From: Atrichornis clamosus | Lineage: Eukaryota; Chordata; Aves; Passeriformes; Menuridae | DNA length: 64,000 nucleotides | Assembly: GCA_013400975.1 (NCBI GenBank) | Contig: WBMZ01004770.1 | Coordinates: 451,885 to 515,884 of the forward strand | Direction: 5' to 3' | In this document: positions 26,101-37,099 of the stretch, piece by piece | Layout: the number at the start of each line of letters is the position of its first letter | Numbering within the stretch: the stretch's first letter is position 1 | The notes under the pieces: model-generated | Database searches by the model: none | Told to the model about the DNA's origin: nothing | The model's input: only the letters and a program-made list of their open reading frames with translations | Position numbers and translations under genes: made by a program

Positions 26101-29100
26101 GCATTTTATTAATATAATTAGTCTTAAAGTAATTTGTCCCTTTCCATTTCTTTGTCTTGGGGTAATTTCAGACAGTCAGCAGGCCAGTCAATCAGAGACC
26201 AGTAGAATACACATTTAATGATGAAGGATCAACTGAATGCTGTCAATATAGGTTGTACTTACCTTATAGAACATGTCTCCACAGCCTGATGCTGTCACAG
26301 GTTAGCTCCAAGCCCCTGGGGCATCAGCCAGCATTGCTCAGGAAGCCATTTAGGAACATTAGGGGGTGAATGTGTCTGAAGTAAAAAGTTTTGTCTCTCA
26401 GGTGGGTTTATCAGCATCTTCACTAACATCTTATGCTAACATGGCTCTATGCCTTCCAGACTGGAGCTGCCTGGAGCTCTGGTGATCTGGAGTCTGGACA
26501 GTTCTCAGAGTGCTCGTGTTTGTGTCTGAGTCTAGGCACAGCTGAAATTCTTCTCTTGCAAACTCGGTTCTCTGAGAGTAGGTCCCTTGGCTTGATCTCC
26601 TCTTGTCTTGCAAATCAAGCTGAAATCAGCAGAATTAGGTAAATGTAGATCAGATTAGTAAGCCAAAACTCTTCATCCATTAGCCCTGCTCACTTGAGGT
26701 GAGATGGTAGAAATGAGCAAGAACTTGCCAGATAAGGTGCTTGATCGCCAGAAACCCACATGGAAAAATCTGCTTAATCGAAAAGCAGGGAACTGGCTGA
26801 AGAGCCAATGATTCTAAATAGCTTTAATTCTTAATGGGGACAATAATTCTGTTTACTGGGAATATCTTCAGATGATTTACTGTTGATTTGGATCTTTTAT
26901 ATATCTTGGTCTTATGCTGGTCTTGTTTTCTTTTCTACCAGGAGCATTTGATGCATTTAACTCTATGATAGATGCAGGAGGGCCATGGGTTTGGGCACCC
27001 CCGCCAGTTCCTGGCTGTTGACTTGCTCCTTCCTTATCAATTTCAAATTGCAGCCTTGCTAAGGGCTGCAAAGCTGCTGTTGGCTTTGGGCTGCAGAAGT
27101 CTGTGCAGAAAGGAGCTTCATCCAACTGAGTCAGCCTAAGAAGCATCCCCAGAGCATCACCAGTGAAAGCGCTGTGAAATGGGTGTATTCTTGTCATGGT
27201 GAGACACCCAGCTCTGCCTGGAGTGTTTTACTTTATGAACTGTACTCTGTTCCATTCAGGTTAGAGGTTGATAAATCAATGGATGAGAAGTGGGACAATG
27301 TTTGGATGAGGACTTTCTGCGTATCCCCAGGGGAAGGAGATGAGACAGCAAACCGCAAAACAGAATCCAAAAATTTGGTCTTTTTTTTTCCCATCACAAA
27401 TATTCCTCGTGTGATGAACACTGTGTGTGCCTGTGAAAAGTCAGCTCTGTAGGGAAAATCAGAAGAAAATAAAGCAGTGCAAAGAGGAGCAAGCAGTACA
27501 GGTAAATCAAAAATTGAGTAGAGTCTTGGAAGAAAATCTCATTCAGTACACATTGCCACAACTTTGTAGATGTGCTTTCTGGCTTTGACATTTGGATGTG
27601 AATTTGCAGAATCCACAGCTTTTCTTAAATACTGGCTAAAACAAAAATCTCAGAGACACTTCAATTTTGCAGATTCTCCAAGCTCATCTGAAGCTAAGCT
27701 AAAACTTTGTGCTCAACTTGCCCCTCTGTCACCAAATTTCCTTAAACTTCTAGTGCAAATGTTTCAGTGTTGGCTAATGAAAACACAATGTGATTAAAGG
27801 AAAAAGTTTCTTGCCGTTCATCCTTCCCCTGCTGTCAATTTCTTAATTTAAGAACTAGCCCTTGTGTCCATTATTGCACTTTATTTCTTCAGAACTTAAT
27901 GGTTGGAGGGAGGAGCTCAAAGGATAGAACACATTGATGAAGTTCCTCTTACAGATGCCAGGTTTTGGCTGGATTCTTGGAAAATTTTGCACTTTCTATT
28001 AACTGATGTGTAATTGAGAGTAGAAAGATATTGTGTGCTGGTTTCTGACCTTTGCAAATGCTAAATCATGAAAATATCTGATTTATTGAATTTCTCCTCC
28101 CTCACCATAATCCTGCCAAAGTGGTCATGACCACAATAAGTGAACTGAAATGACTTAGGTATTTGTATCATATATAAAATGTTTATTTTGGGATGTAGTT
28201 TGTGAAAATATTAATGTAAGATAGTTTTGGCCAGAATGAAGCTTACAAAGGAGTAACATTTAATCATCAGAGACTGAACTGCACTCAGGCTGAACAGTGG
28301 TGTTCAAGATGACTTCTTGAATCAATTTATTCTATTTCTGGTATTAAGCTTCAACCTGGCAGGGTCCTAGGGTTGTCCATAATTCTGTAGATAGTACAGT
28401 GTCAGTGTGCTCTAAAATGCTGTCTGTAGCATTCTGCACTGGATTTATTAGAAAGTTACCATCCTTGAAGTAGGAATTTTTTTTGTTCTTACTTGGCTTG
28501 AATAGGCAATGGCATATTTTGGGAGAATGATATAGGTCTTTCTGTTCTGCACGAGATCATTAGCGGGTCTGTTTGCTATCAAATACTTTGAAAGAGGTAG
28601 AAACTTGAATTATATAACTTGAATATTCTGAATTTTGAATTAGAATATTATGAATTAACCTCACTATTGGGTGAAGTCCATCTGGGTCTCCACCATATTT
28701 TCTTTGATCTTGTAAGATAATAATCATTCTGCTTACAACTAGCTTTATATATGAAATGTGCTTAGTTTTAAATAAATGTACAATTCTGTTTGCAGACCTG
28801 TTGTGCCAGGGACCAGCACATAAACTGAATACAGAAATAGGATCTTCCTCTTCAAAAGCAAATACATACTGAAATTGGTATCTGTTGTTCTGGGTTTTTT
28901 TCATGTCCTTTAGGCACATATGTAGAAAGACATGGAAAATGAGCAGAGTGTCTACACCGCTCCTTGATAAATGGGGTGTTGACACCACTCATACACTATT
29001 TTCTTCTCTTTTGCTATCCAGCAAATTCCAACAAAGGTAAATTTAGGACAATCTGTTTGGGTTTTGACTAAATTTTAAAAGTTTTGCTTCCAAGGTTGCT

Positions 29101-31181
29101 GTTTTTTTTAATCACTCCTAGCAGATAAATCTTCCCCACAGTGTATTTGCTGGGTTGTGTGTTTCTTTAGCAAGAACAGTGTTTCCTGCTGAACAGGAGT
29201 GGATCTGTCCAGGTGATCAGTGTGTGGTGCTGCAGACTGGACCAGCCCTAGCAGGGCCCTTGGCAAGGTGATTTGGGTACCATGGAATAGAAATGGGCAT
29301 CTTGTGTATTTGGGGGAATGTTGGATTTGGTAATTGGGAATTGAACCTGGGGAGGGGAGGTAATATCTACTTATGGGTCAGGTAAGGTTATGCATTGCCT
29401 GGAGTGACCTTCTCTTGCACAAGCATTGGATCATCCCTATTCTGAGGCTTAGCTCTTCTTTTTACCCTGAAAAACCTCTCTCCGTTGGCCTTTCGGAAAA
29501 TGATAACGTCAGTGAGGTCATTGTGGAATTGGATGTTAGGCAAACCACTGGATACTTTGTTAAATAAAATGGCTCTTGCCAATATTTTGTAATCGGTCCT
29601 TTAAGCTTAAACCACATCTTAAAGTTAAAATGCATCTATGTCTATGGATACATAAACTTGTGTGTGTATAGAGTAAGGCCTTATCCCCTCACTAAGTATA
29701 GTTCTTTTTTCATTGCAAGGAGCTTTAAAATAGATGAACAGCAGTTCTGAAATCACAACATGGAGGGTGAAAAACTTAATGTGTTTTTAAGTTACTCAGA
29801 AGGAGGCATATACAAGGGGCTGACTATTTCTTAGCAAGAAAAATGCCTTTGAAAATATTTCCGTAGTTCAGGTAACTTCTTCAAAACTGCATCTGATAGG
29901 GTTCTAATCTGTGTGTTCAATAACATCAGCATTAAACATTAACACATCACAAACAACAACATGTTTATCATTTTGACATTACTTTCCAGGATCAGGTTTA
30001 AATTATGGTCTGTAAAAACAGAGTAAGTCCTTTCTATCTTTTCTTTTTTTTTTAAAGAAAGATATATTTGCTTTCTATAAAATGAGTATTTAATACCAAG
30101 TGAAAAGATGAATTGCGAATAGTCTTTGTTGATTTTAACACTTGGTGGTCATGGCTCTGCTAGGAGAAAAAAGCTGCATGATTAAGGTACAAACAAAGAA
30201 AGATGCACAGAGTTGCCGGTAAACTGAAATAAAGAAGGCTCTGCATTTCAGAGAAACTGTTACTTATTGAGGGAGAAGAAAGGGCCTTGGTTCCCAAAAG
30301 CTGTGCACGTTGTGGTGCAGCTTCTGGCTGCACATTTCCTGTGTCAGGGCCCTTTCTCTGTGTGAGGAGACGCTCAGCTCTGTGGTGGCTCTCCTGGGGC
30401 AGCTGAAGGGCATTTCCAAGGCTGGGGCTGTGTCCCATGGGCAATGGCAAAGCTCTGCTGCTGCTGCTGGGGTGTTGAATGGGGACATTCAGTGAGGGCT
30501 GGGGGAGACCCAGTGGCCTGGGGCTCAGCTAGGATCATGGTCCTCCCCTGCCTGGCAGCCCTGCCTCAGTCCTCAGGCTTGGAGCATTTGCTCTGTCATT
30601 TTGGGCCACAAGGACATGTTGGAACACGACTTCCAGGCAATTCCCTGATGTCCTAGTGATAATTGTCTCGCACACCTTTAAATTTTGCCCTTTGAGAGAG
30701 CTGGCTCAAGGTAGACTGATGCTGTACATCTCTGGGAAGGGTTGGGATGGTGCCTCCCCTGTGGCTGGGACGACAAGACCACTGCACAATGGCAGCTTGT
30801 TCCTTAGAAGGAGCAGGCAAATGTTCATGCTGCCTCAATTTTAGGAGCATGAAAGAAGATGAACTTTTCTTGAACTTTTAATATCTGCAGTTTGACCTTT
30901 CTGCTGTAATACCTCCTTCTCACAACCGTAGTCCACTGTCAAAAGAAGTTTGAGAACATATCTTCCTCCTTTTCCAATCACAACAGGCCATATTAAACCT
31001 TACATATGAGAAGGATGGAATGTGTGCAAATTCTGAGACTTTCTCAACTATCAAACTTAGCAGTGAGAGCTTAGATTGCCAGAAAATAATAAAAATAACC
31101 CCTCCTAGTTCAGCAAGAGGTTTTTAAAGCACTTTTGAAGAAGTCCTGAAACGTAATTCTTTGTCTTGTTGATTTATTTTC

Positions 31182-31194
31182 TTTTTTTTTTTTT
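31182..31194. repeat. poly-T tract (13 T)
   Basis: An uninterrupted run of 13 T. No adjacent retroposed sequence was recognised. Confidence 0.9.
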
Positions 31195-32228
31195 GTATTT
31201 AGAAGCTTTCAGGTAATGTTTGAGTGCATCAGTTCAGCTGCTCCCTGTAACACAACTGTCTTCTCTGATATCCCAAAGGCTGGCCTGCAGAGCCTTGGGT
31301 GTTTTCATCTCCTTGGGCTGTGTGTTGGTTATGTAATGGACTGCAAAGGCAAATACAAAACTTTGCAGTTTTTATATGTATTAAACGCTTTGAACTCACC
31401 TGTAGAAAGATACAGCTGTACAGGGGGATACCCAGGGAGGTGTGTTTGGATCCATTGCACACGCACATTCTCAGGCAGATTTGAGATACTTTCAAGGCTC
31501 TTGTTCCCCTGAAAGACCTAAACATCCCTCTCTAAGTACCAGGCCTTAAAACATGTTTCAAATTGAGGCTTCAAAGATAATTATTCATTGTAGGCAATTC
31601 TGGTCACATATTCCTTCACTTAGAGAAAGAAAGCCTTTTGGAAGAAGGTCTGAGGATCATCGAGGTCTGGGCGAGTGAGGTCTTGCCAAACTTTTACAGA
31701 CAAATGTTAAAATTGAATAGCTTGTTTAGTGTCATGAACCATAATTTCCTTATCTCTGGTTGTTCCTTTCTTTCTTTAATAAGATATTGCTTTCCTGTGT
31801 CCTATTAAATTCCTCATCCTGTTAGAATAGGGGGGGGAAAGGGAGAGAAATATTGTACTGAACTGTACAGACACATTGTCATTGTGGTTTCCTATTAATT
31901 TTTGCTGATTTCTGCTTACTTACCATGTGCTTTAGTGTTGTGTTACACTTTTCAGCAGCAGTGTGTCTCTAGTGCTTTGTCTCTGAAGCACTAAAACTTG
32001 CTGTTCCCAACTTTGCTGTTTTTGTCTTCATCATGCTAAACAGCCTCCCTAGGATCACAAGAACAACAGGGCCAGTTATTTTAATCAAATGATGTTTTTC
32101 AGGATCTTGAAAGGTTGCTATATCAGCCTCTGCTCTGACCTCTAAAACAAAATCACTTCCATTCACGTTATTATCTTCAGCGTGTGGGAAACAGACGGAA
32201 TCTGAATATTCTATTTATCCTGCCTCCA

Positions 32229-32262
32229 TTTTTTTTATTTCTTTTTAATTTTTTTTTTGTAT
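32229..32262. repeat. T-rich low-complexity tract
   Basis: Three T runs (8, 5 and 10 long) separated by short A/C-containing interruptions. Low complexity. Confidence 0.8.
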
Positions 32263-32651
32263 ATTTGCTTGGTTCCTGTTGAAAATGCATCCAACCTATA
32301 AGCAAACAGCCTCCTCTGTGTTCATTCCCCGGCATTCTCCAAATATTCACATTCTTAAAATACCATCATCTTCCTTATTTTCTCAATTCTTTATTTGTTT
32401 ACACTCAAAAGCTTCTTTGTAGCTGCCTACACTGAGCTGGGAAAACATATAGTCTAGTCCCCCTTTATGCAAATGTACAATAGATTGTTAATGTCTTTGT
32501 TACCAGATACCAGCAAGCTTTATTGAGGACAAATCCATATGCCAGTGAAATTGTACAACGTGAATGTTCCCAAATGTGTGCAATGTTCTTCAGATTAATT
32601 GGATTCTATGGAACATATTCCCATCACAATATGCAGAGGTTTTAAACATAT

Positions 32652-32682
32652 AACTCTCATTAATGTTAATGGAAGTCACATG
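32652..32682. repeat. ancient palindromic relic core
   Basis: 'aactctcattaatgttaat' followed by 'ggaagtcacatg' agrees at roughly 25 of 31 positions with a remembered relic core in which aactcccattgacttcaat is followed by gggagtcacatg. That core is the self-complementary centre of old amniote elements. The flanks are not recognisable, so only this core is called. Confidence 0.4.
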
Positions 32683-32699
32683 CTTCAATCCCAGCACTT

Positions 32700-35600
32700 C
32701 TAGATAGGAATAGCGTTGTTTAAATGAAGCCAGAGTCCACCTTACTGTGGACTATCACAAGTAACAATTGCAGTTTTCTCCTGTGGATGAGAAAGGAACA
32801 AGTGCTACCAAATCACCTCTTTAAAGCATTTCGTATTTCTAACATTGCTGAACAAAAAATCTGTGTTGAACTGCAGAAATAACTCGGTACTGGAAGTTTT
32901 GCTGTTGTGTTAAAAAGTGAAACACACCTGTTCCACAGTCAGCCTTGAAATAACAGAAATGAATATGAAACAGCATTTTCTTTAGTAGAAGGAAAGAATA
33001 ATCCTCTTTCTTGGTAGCATACATCATATTTTTGTGAATTTGAAATTAGATATATGCATAGCCAGAATGTACATTAATTAGTAAGAATTATACTAATATC
33101 TCAGTGTGGGCTGTTTAATTATAGTTTTTTTAATCCAAAACAATAATTTTGGTGGCAATTTTGTTTGCAGGTATTATTTCATGATAGTTCATAATACAGT
33201 TCTTTCACAGTTCTGGAAATGCAGCAGTGATGGACATACCAAGGCAATTTTTCAATAAAGCCATTGACAGTAAAGAAAGTGGAGATAAGTCGAGTTAAGT
33301 CGCGAAATTGCACTCTGAGGTGGTTAAAGAAGCCTTGGATTACTTTATGTCAGTCTTCATGAAACTCATTAGTTAGCAACTTTACCTGTTAATTAGTTAT
33401 GATGACCCATGGCCATCACACGAGTCACTTGTAAAGGAACAAGCGAGAATCTCTTCAAAGATACAAGTAGGTGGAAGTAGGTGGACTCTTGTTTCAGATG
33501 AACATCTTTGTGTCATCCTGGAGTCAGTGTGAGGTTTGTTTTCATGTGTCTTGTGCCCATGAGGAGCTGTGCCTTTGAAATCCTGCTCTGGAGTAAAGAG
33601 AGCAGAAGTCTAACATCACATAGATTCCCCTGAAAACAGATTTTGCAGTCTCCAGGGTAGGATTATGTTCTGCTTGCAACAGGATGCACTGGCCTGGGAA
33701 GGGGACACCATTTGCATGGCAGGAGCAGATGGAACTGCTGATGCAATTGACCGCCTGGTTCTCTAGTCCTCACTTGCTCCTGTAGGGAAATACTGCAGCA
33801 GTGCTGTATAATCATAGATAGGTTTTATATTCCTAAAACAACCAGGCCACAAACAGAAGGGACAGAAAAGGACTAATTCTCTGTGACATAATTGCATATG
33901 GCAATAGGCCAAAACATTTGATTTTACTGGAAGAATACCAAATACTGTGCATGGAAGCTTACTGTAGGAGGGAGAAGCAACATCATTGCTTGGCTTATGT
34001 GGCATATGTGTTGGGGAGGCTGAGGAGAAGAGCACAAAATGCATCTGGTCATCTTGAAAAGGTCCTTGATATTTGTCTCGGAATAAATGCTCTACATCCG
34101 ACTCTTTCTTCTTCAGTCAAATGCATAGGGAAAAATGGTCTATCTAACACAGCCATGAGCCTGGGGGGGTTGTGTGGGCAGTCTAAGAGAGGAAACCTTA
34201 AATATCTTAACCTTAAATACCTTAAATATCCCTAAAAATATTGAGGCTGATTGTCCAAATTTGAGTTTCTTCTGGTCAGTAGTGGACTTGTTTGAGCTAT
34301 ACCATTTCATCCTTCAACATTGTGTTTTTTGGTCCACTCCCCTGTTCCTCAGAACAAGGCCATGTGGACGAGCAGTAGATCTTCAGGTTTGCACAATCAG
34401 ACCTATGGAGAAGCATTCAGAGGTTGGGAGATGGTTATCACTGGTCACGTGTCAACATCTTCAAAACTCATCTTGATATGAGTAAACTGTTGCTCAAATA
34501 ATGCTCAATTCCTTCCTGCTTATTCAGTGCTTTGCTTATTATACTAAATTGCAAGCTTTGTGTCTGCAACGTCATCTCTCTTATGCTGGCTTCCCTACAA
34601 TCTACTGATTCATTTGCTGCTCAAAGGAACCATTTCTGTTCCTGAGTATCTGAGAATCAAATTTAACTTCAAGATTCAACACTTGTGGAAACTGGAGGCG
34701 TTACGTAGCCTTTGCTTTTCCCCTTCAATTCCTTCCCTACTGTCATGTTTTTAACTCATTTGTGCTTCTACTACTTCCAAGCTTGGAAAGAGTGGAAAAT
34801 CTTTTTTTCTTTTCCTGCCACATTTTTCCTCATGACGTCTCTGCACCTTATTACTGATTGATTTGTACGTGTGAGTCATGGTAAAAATGGATGCCTCATC
34901 TCCCTAACCAACCACCTCCACCCCCATTTTTGTCCTCAGTCCTGCCATGTGAGTGCCGCTGATGACTCACCTCTCTTTGTGTTAATTCATCACACAAGTG
35001 GCCATTCCTGTTGAAACACTTGTGCTGACTCAGGTTAAAGCTGGTAGATAGAGGATTCACTGGTGCTTTCCATTAGGTTGGACTGTTCCAAGATCTAAAA
35101 CAGTCCTTCTTCAGCATTTTTCCATCAGAGACCATCTAGCTACTGTTACACTGGGAAGAGATTAATCGAGGTGGTTTGAATGATTTGCCTGGTGGCCAGA
35201 ATGTACACTGCACAGGGCCAGAACGTGCCAGAGTATTGTTTGAGTGGAAGAAGAGGCACTAAATTGCTTTTCTTCCCTTCACTGGTTTGGCACGCAGTGA
35301 CCCAGAATGAGTGTGTCCTTGAGAGCCAGCCAGAGAGAGAAATTGTTCCCTGTGATCATCCTTGCACAGACTGCAACCAAAGACATCAGGAAGAGCAGAG
35401 GTGGACTTGTAGTTGTCCAGTGCCGGTGGTGATTCCATAGGTGCAGTTCTCAGCAGTGGAGTTAGTGTTTCTGGGTATTTTAGGTAATGCATTAGCCTAA
35501 TTGATGCATGTATGGCTGGAGTCTGAGAGATGTGAACACTGAGTGACCCTCAGTGAGCAAAACCTGGGAAAAAGGCTGTGTTCTTGGCCAAAGCTTGCCA

Positions 35601-36230
35601 AAGAATTTTATTCTTATTCTGATTGGCACTGACCAACACTTCCACTCTCCTAGTTCAAACAGCATAAAAAATGCACTTTCAATTTAGTGGAAATCAGTAC
35701 AAGAAATCTGAAATCCCAGCAGCCATTCTGGCTGATGAGGAAGGCACCAGCCTAAATCCTACTGTACAAGGTCCTGTTGGATATGCACGAAGGTAACAGA
35801 AAGCAGAATCCACCCCACTGCTGTTTAAATCTCTATTGTGTCCTGCTGACTCTTCCCAGCTCTAATGAGAGGCTTGGGACCCCCTTGGTCCTGGATGCTG
35901 AGACAGCAGAGCGTGGGGTATGCATTGAGGAGTGCCACTGGAGGATGGCAGAAGGCTGATCTGCAGGTGATCCAGAGGATCTGTTGGGAGAGGGTGTGGA
36001 TAAACATCACGGTGCTGTCTTTGGTGACTGGAGATGTGGAGAGGAGAGAGCAGGTGTATTTCTTTCTACTGGCCTACTTTTTGCTCAAAGCTTGTCCTCA
36101 TTTGATTCCCCTGTTGATAAAAACATTACAAATGCAACATAAATACAAAATTACAGGGGAAAGCTGTGGAATACCTACCTAAGATGTTTGTCTTGGAACA
36201 TCCCTTTGTATCTGGGTAAAATAAATTTTA
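32700..36230. other. non-coding stretch, nothing recognised
   Basis: AT-rich to mixed DNA with no recognisable gene, repeat family or RNA. Small local duplications are present: an aagtaggtgg pair near 33465-33485, and a degenerate 'taaatatcttaacct' series at about 34196-34232. Open frames up to 105 codons (33918-34235 and 35865-36182, +) have no recognisable features. Confidence 0.55.
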
Positions 36231-36237
36231 ATGTGAG

Positions 36238-36313
36238 AGTGGTCCAAGGCTGAGGATTGATGCTATTTATTTATTTATTTGATATGGCTGTTTAACACTT
36301 CTTTTGGACCACT
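36238..36313. repeat. inverted repeat around an ATTT microsatellite
   Basis: AGTGGTCCAA (36238-36247) is exactly inverted as TTGGACCACT (36304-36313). Each copy is followed on its 3' side by GCTGAGGA or TCCTCAGC respectively, which are also reverse complements. The second pair is therefore in the wrong order for a simple hairpin. An ATTT tetranucleotide run (36264-36280) lies between. A 10-bp match at this spacing can arise by chance; the extra pair makes it less trivial. Confidence 0.5.
36264..36280. repeat. (ATTT)n short microsatellite
   Basis: About four ATTT units in a row within the inverted-repeat region. Simple repeat. Confidence 0.85.
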
Positions 36314-36714
36314 CCTCAGCTAATATTACTGGAAAAACCTTTTGTGGAGGAACACTGACCACCATACTGAAGGATGCTTCATCTTTATTCTGTCTGTTTC
36401 CTGGGTGCCTTCCACTGTGCTACAGCTCCCATTGCTAGGCATTATACTTGGGAAAACTACTCGTTTTTTATTAAAAAAAAGTGGGGAAGAAAGAGAGGGG
36501 GAAGAAAAAGGGCTTGTGAGCCTATGGTGAACTTAATTAACATCACTGGAGGGACAGCAATAAAGTACTTAACAGGGCTATAGTAAAACCTTGCAAGACA
36601 TGAACGAGTCAAAATATTATTGACGTATTCAATTATTTGCAGTTGTGGGGGTTTTGTTTCCTCTGACGACTCCTGAAAATAATAAAGCACTTAAAAGTTG
36701 TGCTTTCACTTGGC

Positions 36715-36800
36715 TGACCCAGCGCTCTCGCAGCAGCACAGTGTGTTACCCCGGGAGGGAGCTGAGCCGGAGCCAGCGCGGGGCGAGGAGCGCTGAGAAA
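36715..36800. promoter_or_regulatory. compact CpG-rich patch
   Basis: About eight to nine CpG dinucleotides fall within roughly 85 bases, including an agcgcggggcgagg run, while the flanks are AT-rich with few CpGs. The ends are an imperfect inverted repeat: CAGCGCTCTCG (36720-36730) against CGAGGAGCGCTG (36784-36795), with one extra G. This could be an unmethylated regulatory element or a minor promoter. No TATA box, transcript or exon is evident. Too short for a classic CpG island. Confidence 0.35.
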
Positions 36801-36929
36801 GCAGTACACACAGTCCCTCTGGAGGGGAGCAGCTCACATTCATCTCTAGGGGCTCTTCCTGCCTGGCCCGTGTTATTTATTTTACTATTATTAGCATTTC
36901 TGAGACACCAATCACTATGGTAACTGTGT

Positions 36930-37097
36930 GCCCATAATAACTTTGCATTTATGTGGTTCTCTCCACCGGCGGTTTCTCTGTACTTCACAGTTGCTAATTG
37001 CTTTCACCCCGCACGCATGGCCCCTTGCACTCTCTAGGTTATTAAACCTGAGGACTTGTTACAGATGGGACGGCTGAGGTGCAGAGGGTGTAAAGGA
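36930..37097 (-). repeat. MIR3-like ancient SINE remnant
   Basis: On the + strand, 'ataataactttgcatttatg' and then 'acttcacagttgctaattgc' plus 'tttcacc' match the AT-rich end of a MIR-superfamily SINE (consensus aactttgcatttatatag...ctttacag...ctttcac). At the other end, 'gttacagatggga' and 'ctgaggtgcagagg' match its ttttacagatgaggaaactgaggcacagagagg block. GC-rich substitutions occur in the middle. The exact subfamily is uncertain. Confidence 0.55.
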
Positions 37098-37099
37098 TG

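Larger units (their letters stand above)
22046..32640. other. long non-coding stretch, nothing recognised
   Basis: About 10.6 kb of mixed AT-rich sequence. Open frames are short (longest 142 codons, 28560-28988, minus) and show no recognisable family. Simple tracts include T-rich runs at about 30043-30054, 31182-31194 and 32229-32262. 28121-28134 is a perfect 14-bp palindrome, which is expected a few times by chance at this length. The block around 22640-23290 has the look of conserved non-coding DNA and contains the C-rich quadruplex motif listed separately. GC-rich patches (25060-25430, 30300-30640) carry no identifiable coding sequence. Confidence 0.55.

Noticed and set aside
28121..28134. 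Perfect 14-bp palindrome GTGGTCATGACCAC
   Set aside because: About four perfect 14-bp palindromes are expected by chance in 64 kb, so alone it is not notable.
34560..34754. Open frame with an LCWLP motif recalling LINE reverse-transcriptase ends
   Set aside because: The residues around the motif do not follow the known order, and the similarity is limited to a few residues.
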